DNA of 64,000 bases from Iamia sp963728655. GTDB taxonomy: Bacteria; Actinomycetota; Acidimicrobiia; Acidimicrobiales; Iamiaceae. The notes beneath the pieces were generated by a model, which was given only the letters and a program-made list of their open reading frames with translations, had not been told where the DNA came from and made no database searches. The DNA lies in NCBI GenBank assembly GCA_963728655.1, contig CAVSLD010000002.1, forward strand, positions 248,001-312,000, written 5' to 3'. Positions 7,873 through 16,525 of the stretch are shown here, piece by piece. Every line of letters begins with the position of its first letter. The stretch's first letter is position 1. The translations under genes were made by a program, and so were the position numbers.

Positions 7873-10818
7873 CTAGGAGCCGACCAGGGCGTCGTCGGCC
7901 AGGGCCACCTCGTGGCGCCCGGTCCGGCGCAGACGGCCCTCCTCCTCGGCCACGGCGAGGGCGTGGCGGAACCGGCCCGGTCCCCACCGTCGGACGCGCA
8001 GCGCCTCAGCCAGCTCGTCGGTCGACCGGGGCCCGTCCGCCAGGGCGTCGACGATGGCATCCACCTCTCCCTCGAGCGCGGTGTCGACGCTGGGGACGGT
8101 GGTGGCGGACATGAGCCCCGAGCCCATGTACCGACGCCGGTAGGCGTGGACGTGGCGTTCGGGCCCGGGCCGGGCGTGGAGGGCGCCGGCGCCGACGGCC
8201 CGCAGGGCGACCTGGGTCCGGGGCCCGATGACGCCGTCGGTCGTCAGCCCGTGGCGGGACTGGAAGCGACGGATGGAGGAGGCGTCGGCCGGATCGATGC
8301 CGGCCCCGTCCTCGTCGAAGGACGGGTCGGCGAAGCGCCCGTACCGGCGCCTCCTCTCCTCGTCCTCCGACGCCTCGAGGTCGGCCCGACGAGCCCGCAG
8401 GGCGCCCTGGGTCGCCGGTCCCACCACCCCGTCGGGATCGAGGCCGACGCGCCGCTGGAAGTCCTCGACCGAAGCGGCCGAGCTGGGATCGACGCCGAGG
8501 AAGTGGTCGGCCTCGTAGCGGACGGCCTGGCGGGTCTCCTCGTCGACGTCGCCGCTCGGCTCCAGCCCGTGGTGGGACTGGAAGGCGCGCACCTGCTCGA
8601 CGTCGAGCGGGTCCACGACCGGGGACGGGGCCGCCTCGTCGGGCGCCACCCCCGCCTCGGGGCGGGTCGAGGCCAAGGCCGCCTGGGTCCGGGGACCGAC
8701 CACGCCGTCGGCCTCGACCCCCAGAGCGGACTGGAGGCGGCGGACCGCGTCGGCGTCGGTGATGTCGACACCCCCTTGGCGCTGGCGGTGCGCCCGCGCC
8801 GCGGCGAGGGCGCCCCGGGTGACGGGGCCGATCACCGCGTCGTCGTCCAGGCCCACGGACTGCTGGAAGCGGGTGATGTCCTCCGCGTCGCCCGGGTCGA
8901 CGGCGGGGTCGACCCGGCCCTCGAGGCCGGCGTCGGTCGCTCGCTCGGCCTGCAACGCCCGGAGCGCCACCTGGGTCTCCGGGCCGAGGACGCCGTCGTC
9001 GGCCAGGCCCGCCTCGCGCTGCACCGCCCGCACCTCCTCGGCGTCGGCCGGATCGAGGTCGACGACCCGGCGGGCGAGGCGGAGTGCGCCCCTGGTCTGG
9101 GGTCCGACCACGCCGTCGGGCACGAGCCCGAACCGGCGCTGGAAGCGGGCCACGTCGTCGGCGTCGGCCGGGTCGAGCAGGAGCGCATCGCCGTCGTCGA
9201 GCTCGTCGGCGGCCTGTCGCTCGGCGCGCATCGCCCCCTGCGTCGACGCACCGATGACGCCGTCGTCGCGCAGGTCGTGGCCGTCCTGGAACCGGCGCAC
9301 GGAGTCGGCGTCGGCCGGGTCGAGCCCGAGCGGGCTCGTCCGGTCGGGACCCGCTCCTCGTCGCCGTCCTCGGCGTCGGCGGCGGAGAGGGGCTTGGCGA
9401 TGTCCTCCAGGCCCTGCTGCTCGGCGGCGACGCCCCACAGCAGCTCCACCAGGCCGCCGAGGATCATGAGGCCGGCGCCGATCAGGTAGCCGATGAACAC
9501 CGTGTCCCGGCTCTCGCCGGCGCCGATGAGGTCGCCGAAGAGCCATGGTCCGACGATGCCGCCGGCGCGCGGTGGCGATGGCGTAGAAGAAGGCGATCGC
9601 CATGGCCCGGATCTCGAGCGGGAAGGTCTCGCTCACGGTCAGGTAGCCGGCACTGGCCCCCGCCGAGGCGAAGAAGAAGATCACCGTCCAGCCGATGGTC
9701 ATGGTGACGGCGCTGAGCCAGCCGCTGGCGAAGGCGTAGCCCAGGGCGATGGTGAGGGCCCCGGCGCCGATGTAGCAGCCGCTGATCATCGGTCGTCGCC
9801 CGACGGTGTCGAACAGGCGGCCGAGCAGCAGGGGGCCGAGGAGGTTCCCGATGGCGAACGGGACCATGAAGATGCCCACGCTCGCGGTGCCCACGTCGAA
9901 GAACGTCGTCAGGATCAGGCCGTAGGTGAAGAAGATGGCGTTGTAGAGGAAGGCCTGGGTGCCCATCAGCGCCAGGCTCACCGTCGACCGCCGCGGGTAG
10001 ATGCGGAACATCGTGCGGGCCAGCTCGACGAAGCCGATCGACCGACGCTCGCGCAGCTCGATGGCGGCGCTGTCCGGCGGGTCGCCGAGGTCGGAGACGT
10101 CCTCGTGCTCGTCGTCGGCCACCCGGTGCTCGATGTCGTCCACGATCCGTTCGGCCTCGTCCTCCTGGCCGTGGGTCATGAGCCACCGGGGGCTCTCGGG
10201 GACGGAGCGGCGCAGCAGCAGGATCCCGACCGCCAGCACCGCCCCGGTGGCGAAGCCGGCCCGCCACCCGTAGCCGATGGGCAGGAGGTTGAGGTAGAGG
10301 AGGGCCAGGCCGGCGGCGATGGCCCCGCCGAACCAGTAGCTGCCGTTGATGGCCAGGTCGGCCCAGCCCCGGGCGCGTGCCGGGATGAGCTCGTCGACGG
10401 CTGAGTTCACCGCGGCGTACTCGCCGCCGATGCCGAACCCGGTGATGAACCGGAAGAGCCCGAAGCTCCAGAACCCCCAGGAGACGGTGGTCAGCACGAC
10501 CCCGGTCATGTAGACGGCCAGGGTGACGAGGAACAGCTTCTTCCTCCCGGTGCGGTCGGTCAGGTAGCCCCAGAAGAGGGCGCCGAGGATGGCCCCGGCC
10601 ACGTAGATCGACGCCACCTGGCCGATCTGCCCGCTGGAGAGGCCGAGGTCCTCCTTGATGGCGGGCCCGACGGAGCCCTTCATGGTGACCTCGAGCCCGT
10701 CGAGGATCCAGACCGTGCCGAGCGAGGCGATGATGTACCAGTGCCAGCGTGACCACGGCAGGCGGTCCATGCGCGCCGGGATCTTGGTGGTGACGGTGTC
10801 CTGGGTGACGGCCGCCAT
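7873..10818 (-). CDS. MFS transporter fused to eight PG-binding-like repeats and a winged-helix-like C-terminus, two frameshifts
   Basis: Residues 1 to about 462 form a sugar-porter-type MFS carrier: LDGLEVTMKGSVGPAIKED in TM1, GYLTDRTGRKK between TM2 and TM3, and a VGRR motif between TM8 and TM9. Frame breaks lie near 9570 and 9350 and compensate. The tail of about 510 residues holds eight repeats of the form DPADA-x-x-V-R-R-F-Q-x-x-x-G-L-x-x-D-G-V-V-G-P-x-T-x-x-A-L-R, matching the peptidoglycan-binding domain 1 pattern. They span roughly 9335 down to 8190. The last 65 residues (DELAEALRVRRWGPGRFRHA, then EEEGRLRRTGRHEV) look like a winged helix. With 12 helices the tail should be cytoplasmic, where PG binding makes no obvious sense. 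The ATG follows a strong GAGGAG site. Confidence 0.85.
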   Translation of the reverse strand: MAAVTQDTVTTKIPARMDRLPWSRWHWYIIASLGTVWILDGLEVTMKGSVGPAIKEDLGLSSGQIGQVASIYVAGAILGALFWGYLTDRTGRKKLFLVTLAVYMTGVVLTTVSWGFWSFGLFRFITGFGIGGEYAAVNSAVDELIPARARGWADLAINGSYWFGGAIAAGLALLYLNLLPIGYGWRAGFATGAVLAVGILLLRRSVPESPRWLMTHGQEDEAERIVDDIEHRVADDEHEDVSDLGDPPDSAAIELRERRSIGFVELARTMFRIYPRRSTVSLALMGTQAFLYNAIFFTYGLILTTFFDVGTASVGIFMVPFAIGNLLGPLLLGRLFDTVGRRPMISGCYIGAGALTIALGYAFASGWLSAVTMTIGWTVIFFFASAGASAGYLTVSETFPLEIRAMAIAFFYAIATARRRHRRTMALRRPHRRRREPGHGVHRLPDRRRPHDPRRPGGAAVGRRRRAAGPGGHRQAPLRRRRRGRRRGAGPDRTSPLGLDPADADSVRRFQDGHDLRDDGVIGASTQGAMRAERQAADELDDGDALLLDPADADDVARFQRRFGLVPDGVVGPQTRGALRLARRVVDLDPADAEEVRAVQREAGLADDGVLGPETQVALRALQAERATDAGLEGRVDPAVDPGDAEDITRFQQSVGLDDDAVIGPVTRGALAAARAHRQRQGGVDITDADAVRRLQSALGVEADGVVGPRTQAALASTRPEAGVAPDEAAPSPVVDPLDVEQVRAFQSHHGLEPSGDVDEETRQAVRYEADHFLGVDPSSAASVEDFQRRVGLDPDGVVGPATQGALRARRADLEASEDEERRRRYGRFADPSFDEDGAGIDPADASSIRRFQSRHGLTTDGVIGPRTQVALRAVGAGALHARPGPERHVHAYRRRYMGSGLMSATTVPSVDTALEGEVDAIVDALADGPRSTDELAEALRVRRWGPGRFRHALAVAEEEGRLRRTGRHEVALADDALVGS

Positions 10819-10938
10819 GGGCGTCTCCTCTCGTGTGGTGTGCACGGGCCGCCTACCCGGCGACCCGCGAGCCATGCACAGATGCGGGCCTGTCCGGTGA
10901 CCCGTCCGCGCCGGAGCCGGCCCCCGCCACCGCGACGT

Positions 10939-10967
10939 GGCTGCGTCACCACAACCGCACCGGGTAG
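10939..10967 (+). promoter_or_regulatory. candidate promoter of the SDR gene
   Basis: GGCTGCGTCACC, 11 bases, then GGGTAG: identical in both boxes and spacing to the element before the QcrC-like gene at 5269-5297. It lies 34 bases before the ATG. On the opposite strand GGGTAG also occurs at 10853-10858, ahead of the MFS gene, with a weaker upstream box (TGCATGGC). Confidence 0.45.
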
Positions 10968-11001
10968 AGGCGACCGCGGACGCAACCCACGAGGAGTGCA
11001 G

Positions 11002-11999
11002 ATGAGCAGAGGAGTCGCGGTGGTGACCGGAGCGAGCGGCGGGGTGGGCCGGGCGACCGTCCACGCCCTGGCCGCGGCGGGCTGGGACGTGGGCCTCCTG
11101 GCGCGCGGCCGAGGCCGGGTTGGAGGCGGCCGCGGCCGAGGTCCGGGCCCACGGCGGTCGGGCACTGGCGGTGCCCACCGACGTGGCCTCCTGGGAGGAG
11201 GTCGACGCCGCCGCCGACCGCGTCACCGAGGAGCTGGGGCCCATCGACGTCTGGGTGAACGACGCCATGACGACGGTCTTCGCCCCCGTCGTCGAGGTCC
11301 GGCCCGAGGAGCTGAAGCGCGCCGATCGAGGTGACCTTCCTGGGCCAGGCCCACGGGTCCATGGCCGCCCTCGCCCGCATGCGCCCCCGCGACCGGGGGA
11401 CCATCGTGAGCGTGGGCTCGGCCCTCGCCTACCGGGGCATCCCGCTCCAGAGCGCGTACTGCGCGTCCAAGTTCGCGGTGCGCGGCTTCATGGAGTCCCT
11501 GCGCACCGAGCTGCTGGCCGAGGGCAGCGGTGTGCGGGTGGCCCAGGTCCACCTGCCGGCCGTCAACACCACCCAGTTCGGGTGGTGTCGGGCCCGGACG
11601 CCGACGCACCCGATGCCCGTCCCCCCGATCTACCAGCCCGAGGTCGCGGCCAAGGCGATCGTCGCCGCCCTGGACTCACCGCCCCGGCAGCGGATCCTCG
11701 GCACCTGGAACTGGCTGCTGGTGCAGATGTCCCAGGTGATGCCGGGCATCGGCGACCACTACCTGGCCCGCACCGGTCGCAGCAGCCAGCTCACCGACAT
11801 CGACATCGACGCCGACCGGCCCGACGACCTGTTCTCGCCGGTCGACGACGACACCGACCACGGGTCCCACGGCATCTTCGACGACCAGGCCGGTGGGGTC
11901 ACCGACCCGAAGTTCCTGCGGACCGTGCCCAGCACGGTCGCCGGCTTCTTCCGCTCGGTCCGCGACCGGGCGGCGGAGGTGCGGGCCCGTCGTGGGTGA
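11002..11999 (+). CDS. SDR-family oxidoreductase, two frameshifts
   Basis: This short-chain dehydrogenase/reductase has the nucleotide-binding motif TGASGGVG (residues 9-16), an NDAMTT segment in place of NNAG, and the catalytic YCASK motif preceded by SVGSALAYRG. The frame breaks near 11108 (after LLARG) and near 11322 (before VTFLGQAHGSMAAL). The C-terminal extension of about 100 residues beyond the Rossmann fold is typical of the larger SDR proteins of this class. The ATG follows GAGGAG. Substrate and pathway are unknown. It is divergent from the MFS gene and shares a promoter motif with the QcrC-like gene. Confidence 0.85.
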
Positions 12000-12015
12000 G
12001 GTCGGTGCCTGGGGC

Positions 12016-12549
12016 TCAGGCCGACGCCGGGGCTGCGGCCTCCGGTCCGGTCGCGACGTCGGCCCGGAGGCGCCGGTAGGCCGCGTCGACCACCGCTGCG
12101 TGCACGAGGTGCTGGGTGGCGCTGGTGACGAGCACCCGGCGGTTCCACCGCCAGGGCGGCGGGGCCGCACCCAGCAGCCGCAGGCCGACCACCTCCACCA
12201 CCCAGGTCCCTGTCGCGAGGATGGCCACGGCGCCGCGCCGGCGTCGGGCCGCGCCCGATCGAGCAGCACCCGCCCCGCCCCGAGCACCGACCCGTAGGCC
12301 AGCGCGGAGGGTGCCGTTGGCCAGGTGGCGCGGCGCCGTGCCCCGCACCCGCCACCCGGTCACGCCCTCCACCGCGGCCAGCGCCACGCGGCTCTCCTCG
12401 TAGTCGATCGGGCCCGACGGCCGGCGTCGCAGGAGAGCCTCGAGCCGGGTGGTGGCGACCATGGTCAGCGAGCCGGCGGCGCCGGCGGCGAGACCGGCGG
12501 CCCACCGTCGGGCCGGTGGTCGTCGGGCGGGCGCGGTCGTCGGGATCAC
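12016..12549 (-). CDS. conserved-looking hypothetical protein, frame interrupted
   Basis: About 178 residues from a GTG at 12549, starting with a hydrophobic segment (WAAGLAAGAAGSLTMVATTR). It continues RPSGPIDYEESRVALAAVEG and ends with AVAILATGTWVVEVVGLRLL and WNRRVLVTSATQHLVHAAVV. A middle piece reads better in another frame (VLGAGRVLLDRARPDAG, about 12300-12235), so two compensating breaks are likely. Two or three membrane-associated segments are possible. I do not recognise the family. It is convergent with the SDR and divergent from the ClC gene. Confidence 0.5.
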   Translation of the reverse strand: MIPTTAPARRPPARRWAAGLAAGAAGSLTMVATTRLEALLRRRPSGPIDYEESRVALAAVEGVTGWRVRGTAPRHLANGTLRAGLRVGARGGAGAARSGAARRRRGAVAILATGTWVVEVVGLRLLGAAPPPWRWNRRVLVTSATQHLVHAAVVDAAYRRLRADVATGPEAAAPASA

Positions 12550-12577
12550 GCCCCCCGTCCTTCCCGGTCGGCCGCAG

Positions 12578-13855
12578 GTGACCCGGATCGGCGCACCATT
12601 GGCGGCTGACCGGGTCCGGACCCGCCGCCGGGGGCTGGTCGAGGTGGTGCTCGCCCTCGCCGTGGGGGCCGTCGCGGGGCTGGCCGCCCTCGCCGTCGAC
12701 ATCGTCATCCGGGCCCTGCGCCAGGTGGCGGGCCGAGGGACGGGTGCGCTGGTGGGCGGTGTCGACCCCCTCGCCGCGGTCCTGGTCGTGGTGGGTGCCG
12801 TGGTCGCCGCCCTGGTCCTGGAGCAGACCCGCACGGTGCCCGACGAGCGGGGCGTGCCCCTCGTGATGGAGGCCGAGTCGGCGGACACGAAGCGCCTGCC
12901 CGAGCGCTCCGCGTGGTGGCGTGCCGTCGCCGCGGCCCTGGCCATCGGCACCGGGTCCTCGGCCGGGCGGGAGGGCCCGAGCGTGCTCCTCGGCGCGGCG
13001 GTGGCGGAGCGGACCGGTCGCCGCCTCGGCCTCGACGCCGCCGCCGGCCGCCGCCTGGTCGCCGCGGGCGCGGCCGCCGGGATCGGGGCCTCGATCCACC
13101 TCCCGGTGGTCGCCGCGCTCTTCGTCGTCGAGGTCCTGCTGGCGGACCGCGACCTGCGATCGCTCCTCGCCGTGGCCCTGGGGGCGACGTCGGGGTGGGC
13201 GGTGTGGAGCCTGCTCGGAGGCGAGCCGCCGCTGGCGGTCCACGGCGTGGTGCCGGCCGATGCCGGTGGCGTCCTGGCCGCAGCCGCACCGGTGGGCGTG
13301 GCCGCGACGGCGGCGGCCGTCGCCCTCACCTACGGCATCGTCGGCACCGACCGCCTCCGGGCCCGGACCCGCCTCGGGATCGTGCCCCGGATCGCCCTCG
13401 GTGCGGTCGTGGTGGCCGGGTTGGGGCTCCTCCTCGGCGCGGCCGCCGGGTCCGGTGAGCTCGTCACCGCGAGCCTGCTGGAGGGGCGCCGGGCCACCGC
13501 GCTGGCCCTGCTCGGCCTCGTGGTCGCCAAGGTGGTGGCCACCTCGGCCACCCTCGGCTCCGGCCTGCCCGGCGGGGCGTTCACGCCGGCGGTGGTGGTC
13601 GGGGCCGCATCGGGGGCCTTCGTCGCCCAGCTGGCGACGGCGGCCTCGCCCGCCCACGTGCGCGCCCTCGCGGTCGTGGGGGCGGCGGCCGCCCTCGCCG
13701 CCCTCGCCCGGGCGCCGCTGGCGGCGGTGGCCCTCTCGGTGGAGGTGGCGGGCGGTGTCGAGCTCCTCCCGGCCGCGGTGGTGGCGGTCGTCGTGGCGCT
13801 GGTGTTGGTGGAGGTCACCGGCGCGGCCCGGCTCTACGACGCCTCCACGACGTGA
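12578..13855 (+). CDS. ClC-family chloride channel or Cl-/H+ antiporter
   Basis: This intact protein of about 425 residues has many hydrophobic helices and the ClC selectivity-filter motifs: GTGSSAGREGPSV (the G-x-G-x-x-G-R-E-G-P element) and GSGLPGGAFTPAVVVGAASG (the G-x-F-x-P element). In antiporters the Glu of GREGP acts as the gating glutamate, and it is present here. No CBS domains follow. The start at GTG 12578 is chosen for frame and modest purine-rich context; later GTG codons are possible. The stop overlaps the start of the lipase gene (GTGA), so the two are probably co-transcribed. Confidence 0.9.
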   Translation: MTRIGAPLAADRVRTRRRGLVEVVLALAVGAVAGLAALAVDIVIRALRQVAGRGTGALVGGVDPLAAVLVVVGAVVAALVLEQTRTVPDERGVPLVMEAESADTKRLPERSAWWRAVAAALAIGTGSSAGREGPSVLLGAAVAERTGRRLGLDAAAGRRLVAAGAAAGIGASIHLPVVAALFVVEVLLADRDLRSLLAVALGATSGWAVWSLLGGEPPLAVHGVVPADAGGVLAAAAPVGVAATAAAVALTYGIVGTDRLRARTRLGIVPRIALGAVVVAGLGLLLGAAAGSGELVTASLLEGRRATALALLGLVVAKVVATSATLGSGLPGGAFTPAVVVGAASGAFVAQLATAASPAHVRALAVVGAAAALAALARAPLAAVALSVEVAGGVELLPAAVVAVVVALVLVEVTGAARLYDASTT

Positions 13856-15053
13856 ACCGGCGCGGTCGGTCCGTCCGGCGCGACGCTCGTCGGGGCCCGC
13901 CCTGGCGGTCGTCGCCGCCCTCGCCGTGGCGGCGTGCGGGTGGGTCGGCGACGGGGGCGGCGACGCCGTCGCCTCGACCCAGGTGGCCGGTGCCGGTCCC
14001 GGTGACCCGGTCGTGCTGGTCGGCCACCAGCGGCTGGAGGTGTCGGACCTCGACGCCGTGGTCGACCGCATCACCTACCGCAGCACCGACGACGCCGAGC
14101 GCCGCTCCACCGGCCTCCTCCTCCGACCTCGGGGCGAGGCCCCGCGGGACGGGTGGCCGGTCGTGACGTGGGGCCACCCGTCGGTGGGCATCGCCGACCG
14201 GTGTGCCCCGTCCACCGACCCGGCCGAGGCCGCCGGCACGGTGGTGCGTGCCCTGGTCGGCCGCGGGTATGCCGTGGTCATCAGCGACGACGAGGGCCTG
14301 GGCACGCCGGGCCGCCACCCCTACCTGGTCGCCCCCTCCGAGGCGTGGTCGGTGCTCGCCGCCGTCCCCGCGGCGGCGGCGGTGCCTGGCGCGCACCTCG
14401 GAGCCGACGTGGTGGCGTGGGGTCACTCGCAGGGTGGCCACGCCGTCCTGGCTGCATCCGAGCAGCAGGTCGGCCTGCTCGGCGACCGCCGCCTGGTGGG
14501 GGTGGTGGCCGAGGCCCCGGTCACCGACGTGGCCGGGTTCGCGGCGTACACGTCCTTCGCCGACGCCCACGCCGTGGCCGCGCTGGTGGTCGCCGGGTAC
14601 GCCGCGGCCCACCCCGACCTCGACCCGGCGGCCGTGCTCACCGGCGCGGCCGTCGACCTGCTCCCGGTGGTCGACCACGCCTGCCTCGCCACGCTCGGCA
14701 ACGAGCTCGAGGGGGTCGACGACGACCAGTTCCGCTCCGGGCCCCTGACCGCGGACCCGCAGTGGGCCGACGCCCTGGAGGAGGGTGTCGTCGGTCGGCA
14801 CCGGGCGCAGAGCCCGGTGCTCGTGCTCCACGGGACGGGTGACCCGATCGTCCCGGTCGACCAGAGCCGTCGCTACCACCGTGAGGCCTGCGCGGCCGGG
14901 AGCCAGGTGGAGCTGCAGGAGGTGGTCGGGGCCGACCACGGCACGGTCATCGACCGCTCCCTCCCCACCGCGCTGGCCTGGGTCGATGCCCGAGTCCGGG
15001 ACGAGCCGGCGGCGTCGGGCTGCCCCTCGTCGCGGGTGGGGCAGGACGGGTGA
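13852..15053 (+). CDS. secretory lipase-family lipoprotein, one frameshift
   Basis: The N-terminus has a lipoprotein signal (PALAVVAALAVAAC) with lipidation Cys in VAAC. It is separated from the GTG start at 13852 by a frame break near 13895. The mature part is an alpha/beta hydrolase of the LIP type: THR/WGHPSVGIADRCAPS is the family's early motif, the nucleophile Ser is in VAWGHSQGGH, the acid Asp is probably in GTGDPIVPV and the His is in GADHGTV. About 400 residues in total. It should act at the outer face of the membrane on ester or lipid substrates. It is coupled to the ClC gene. Confidence 0.85.
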
Positions 15054-15085
15054 GCGAGCACGCCCCCTGGCCGGCCCGCGTCCTC

Positions 15086-15102
15086 ATACCCCTGGGGGGT
15101 AT
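15086..15102. promoter_or_regulatory. CsoR-type copper operator upstream of nuoA
   Basis: ATACCCCTGGGGGGTAT is a pseudo-palindrome of the CsoR class (TACCCC...GGGGTA flanked by A/T). CsoR is the copper-sensing repressor of actinobacteria and firmicutes. The 3' half runs into TATAGGGT, which could be a -10 box, so the operator may cover the promoter. It is 96 bases before the nuoA start and about 30 bases past the lipase stop. No csoR gene or copper ATPase is in the window. Confidence 0.55.
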
Positions 15103-15197
15103 AGGGTGACGCGGAGGAGCACGACCGTCGACCCCAGGGAGGCCACCGTGGCCAGCACCGACGCGTTGCGGCCGGGGCCCGCACCCGGGGGGCCCCG

Positions 15198-15554
15198 GTG
15201 CTGAGCGCCCTCGGGACCGGTCTCGGCGTGGCCACCCTGGCCACGATCGCCGCCTTGGTGGTGCTGGCCCGGGCCCACGGCACCGGCGCCCACCGGTCCA
15301 CCGCCCCCCAGCGGGTGCCGTTCCTCGGGGGCTTCGAGCCCGAGACCCACGCCTGGAGCCGCTACCACCTCCGCTACTACCCGATGGCCCTGCTCTTCAT
15401 CGCCTTCGAGATGGAGATGATGTTCATGTACCCCTGGGCGGTGGTGTACGTCGAGGAGGGGAGCAAGGCCCTCATGGAGATGGGCATGTTCCTCGGGATC
15501 CTCTCGGTGGGGATCGTCTACGGCCACCGGGAGGGCGTGTTCCGATGGCAGTGA
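15198..15554 (+). CDS. nuoA: complex I membrane subunit NuoA-like
   Basis: This 118-residue, three-helix protein is the first gene of the nuo run. The family motif is recognisable in RYHLRYYPMALLFIAFEMEM followed by MFMYPWAVV, which keeps the glutamates of helix 2. The loop that is normally E-C-G-x-x-P reads LGGFEP here, so the conserved quinone-site Cys is missing. The GTG at 15198 is the simplest start; an 18-codon GTG reading frame (VASTDALRPG) with its own AGGGAGG site overlaps it and could be a leader or a frameshifted N-terminus. In complex I NuoA helps form the quinone channel. Confidence 0.9.
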   Translation: MLSALGTGLGVATLATIAALVVLARAHGTGAHRSTAPQRVPFLGGFEPETHAWSRYHLRYYPMALLFIAFEMEMMFMYPWAVVYVEEGSKALMEMGMFLGILSVGIVYGHREGVFRWQ

Positions 15555-16525
15555 GCCCGCCCGTCCCGGTCATCGTGACCGCAGGGGCCGACGCCTGGGG
15601 GCCGGTCCAGGAGCTCCGGGCCCGCCCCGAGCTCCGACTCGTCGCGTCGCCCCGTCACGCCGCCGTGCTGGTGGAGGCGGGAGCGGTGGCGGACCAGGCC
15701 CGGGCGGCGGACCTCGTGCACGACCAGGTGCCCCACCCCCGGGCCACGGTGACGTGGCGGCCCCGCCCCGTGCCGGGCGACGACGAGGTCGACGCCCTGG
15801 TCGAGGCCGTGCAGCGGGCGCACGCTGACCGGGCGGCGGATCCCGTCGGGTCCGACCCCGACCGTCGCCCCGACGAGGACCCCCACGAGTGGCGGGGGGT
15901 CGGACCCTTCGGCCAGGGGGGCGAGGGGATGATGGGTGGCACCCCCTACGGGCGCCCGATGGCCATGACCGGCGATGACCGCGACGGCCTGGCCCTCGAC
16001 CGGCTGCACCTGCGCCTCGGTCCCTACCTCGACCCGCTGCCCGGTCCCCTGGTGCTCGACGTCGTCCTCCAAGGCGACGTCCTCCAGTCCGTCGACGTGG
16101 CCGGTGCACCGCCGGACCCCGGGCCCGACGAGGCGCGCCACCACCTCCGGCTCCTGGCCCACGGGCTGCACGTGCACGGCCTCGACGCCCTCGCGGCGCG
16201 GGCCGCCGCCCTCGCCGTGGCGGGGGGCCGGGGGTCTGACGTCGCCGACCGTGGCCGTCGGCTGGCCCGCGCCGTGCGCCGCAGCGGCCTGCTCTGGGCG
16301 CTACGGGGAGTGGGGTCGCTCGAGGGCCGGGGCGATGCGGCCGATCGGTGGCGCGTCCGCCTCGAGGCCCTGGGCGACGGTTCGCTCGGCGACGCGGTGG
16401 GTCCCCGCCGCGGCGTGGCGCCCGGCGACCTCGGCCCGCTCCTCGAGGGGCAGACCCTGGGCGGAGCCATCGCCACCCTGACGAGCCTCGACCTCGTCCC
16501 CTTGCCGGAAGGGGCGGCGCCGTGA
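15545..16525 (+). CDS. cysteine-free NuoB/NuoD-like fusion protein of the membrane-arm operon
   Basis: This is an intact 326-residue soluble protein. Residues 29-66 (ELRLVASPRHAAVLVEAGAV then DQVPHPRATVTW) resemble the NuoB stretch F-R-A-S-P-R-Q-A-D...D-Q-M-P-x-P-R. Residues 150-183 (LDRLHLRLGPYLDPLPG then LVLDVVLQGDVLQ) resemble the NuoD start in which G-P-Q-H-P precedes L-x-L-E-L-D-G-E-V. There is not one cysteine in the protein, so the N2 Fe-S cluster cannot be bound. It overlaps nuoA by 10 bases and nuoH by 4 (GTGA). It probably caps the membrane arm where the electron-transfer arm would dock. The homology is seen by eye only. Confidence 0.65.
   Translation: MAVSPPVPVIVTAGADAWGPVQELRARPELRLVASPRHAAVLVEAGAVADQARAADLVHDQVPHPRATVTWRPRPVPGDDEVDALVEAVQRAHADRAADPVGSDPDRRPDEDPHEWRGVGPFGQGGEGMMGGTPYGRPMAMTGDDRDGLALDRLHLRLGPYLDPLPGPLVLDVVLQGDVLQSVDVAGAPPDPGPDEARHHLRLLAHGLHVHGLDALAARAAALAVAGGRGSDVADRGRRLARAVRRSGLLWALRGVGSLEGRGDAADRWRVRLEALGDGSLGDAVGPRRGVAPGDLGPLLEGQTLGGAIATLTSLDLVPLPEGAAP

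Noticed and set aside
8190..9335. Large plus-strand open frame of 659 codons (7510-9489) as a gene
   Set aside because: It is the GC-driven antisense shadow of the MFS tail repeats. Its translation has no motifs and low-complexity composition, while the minus strand shows eight clear domain repeats.
15129..15204. 18-codon GTG frame upstream of nuoA as a separate gene
   Set aside because: It is too short and without similarity. It is noted under nuoA as a possible leader or mis-framed N-terminus.
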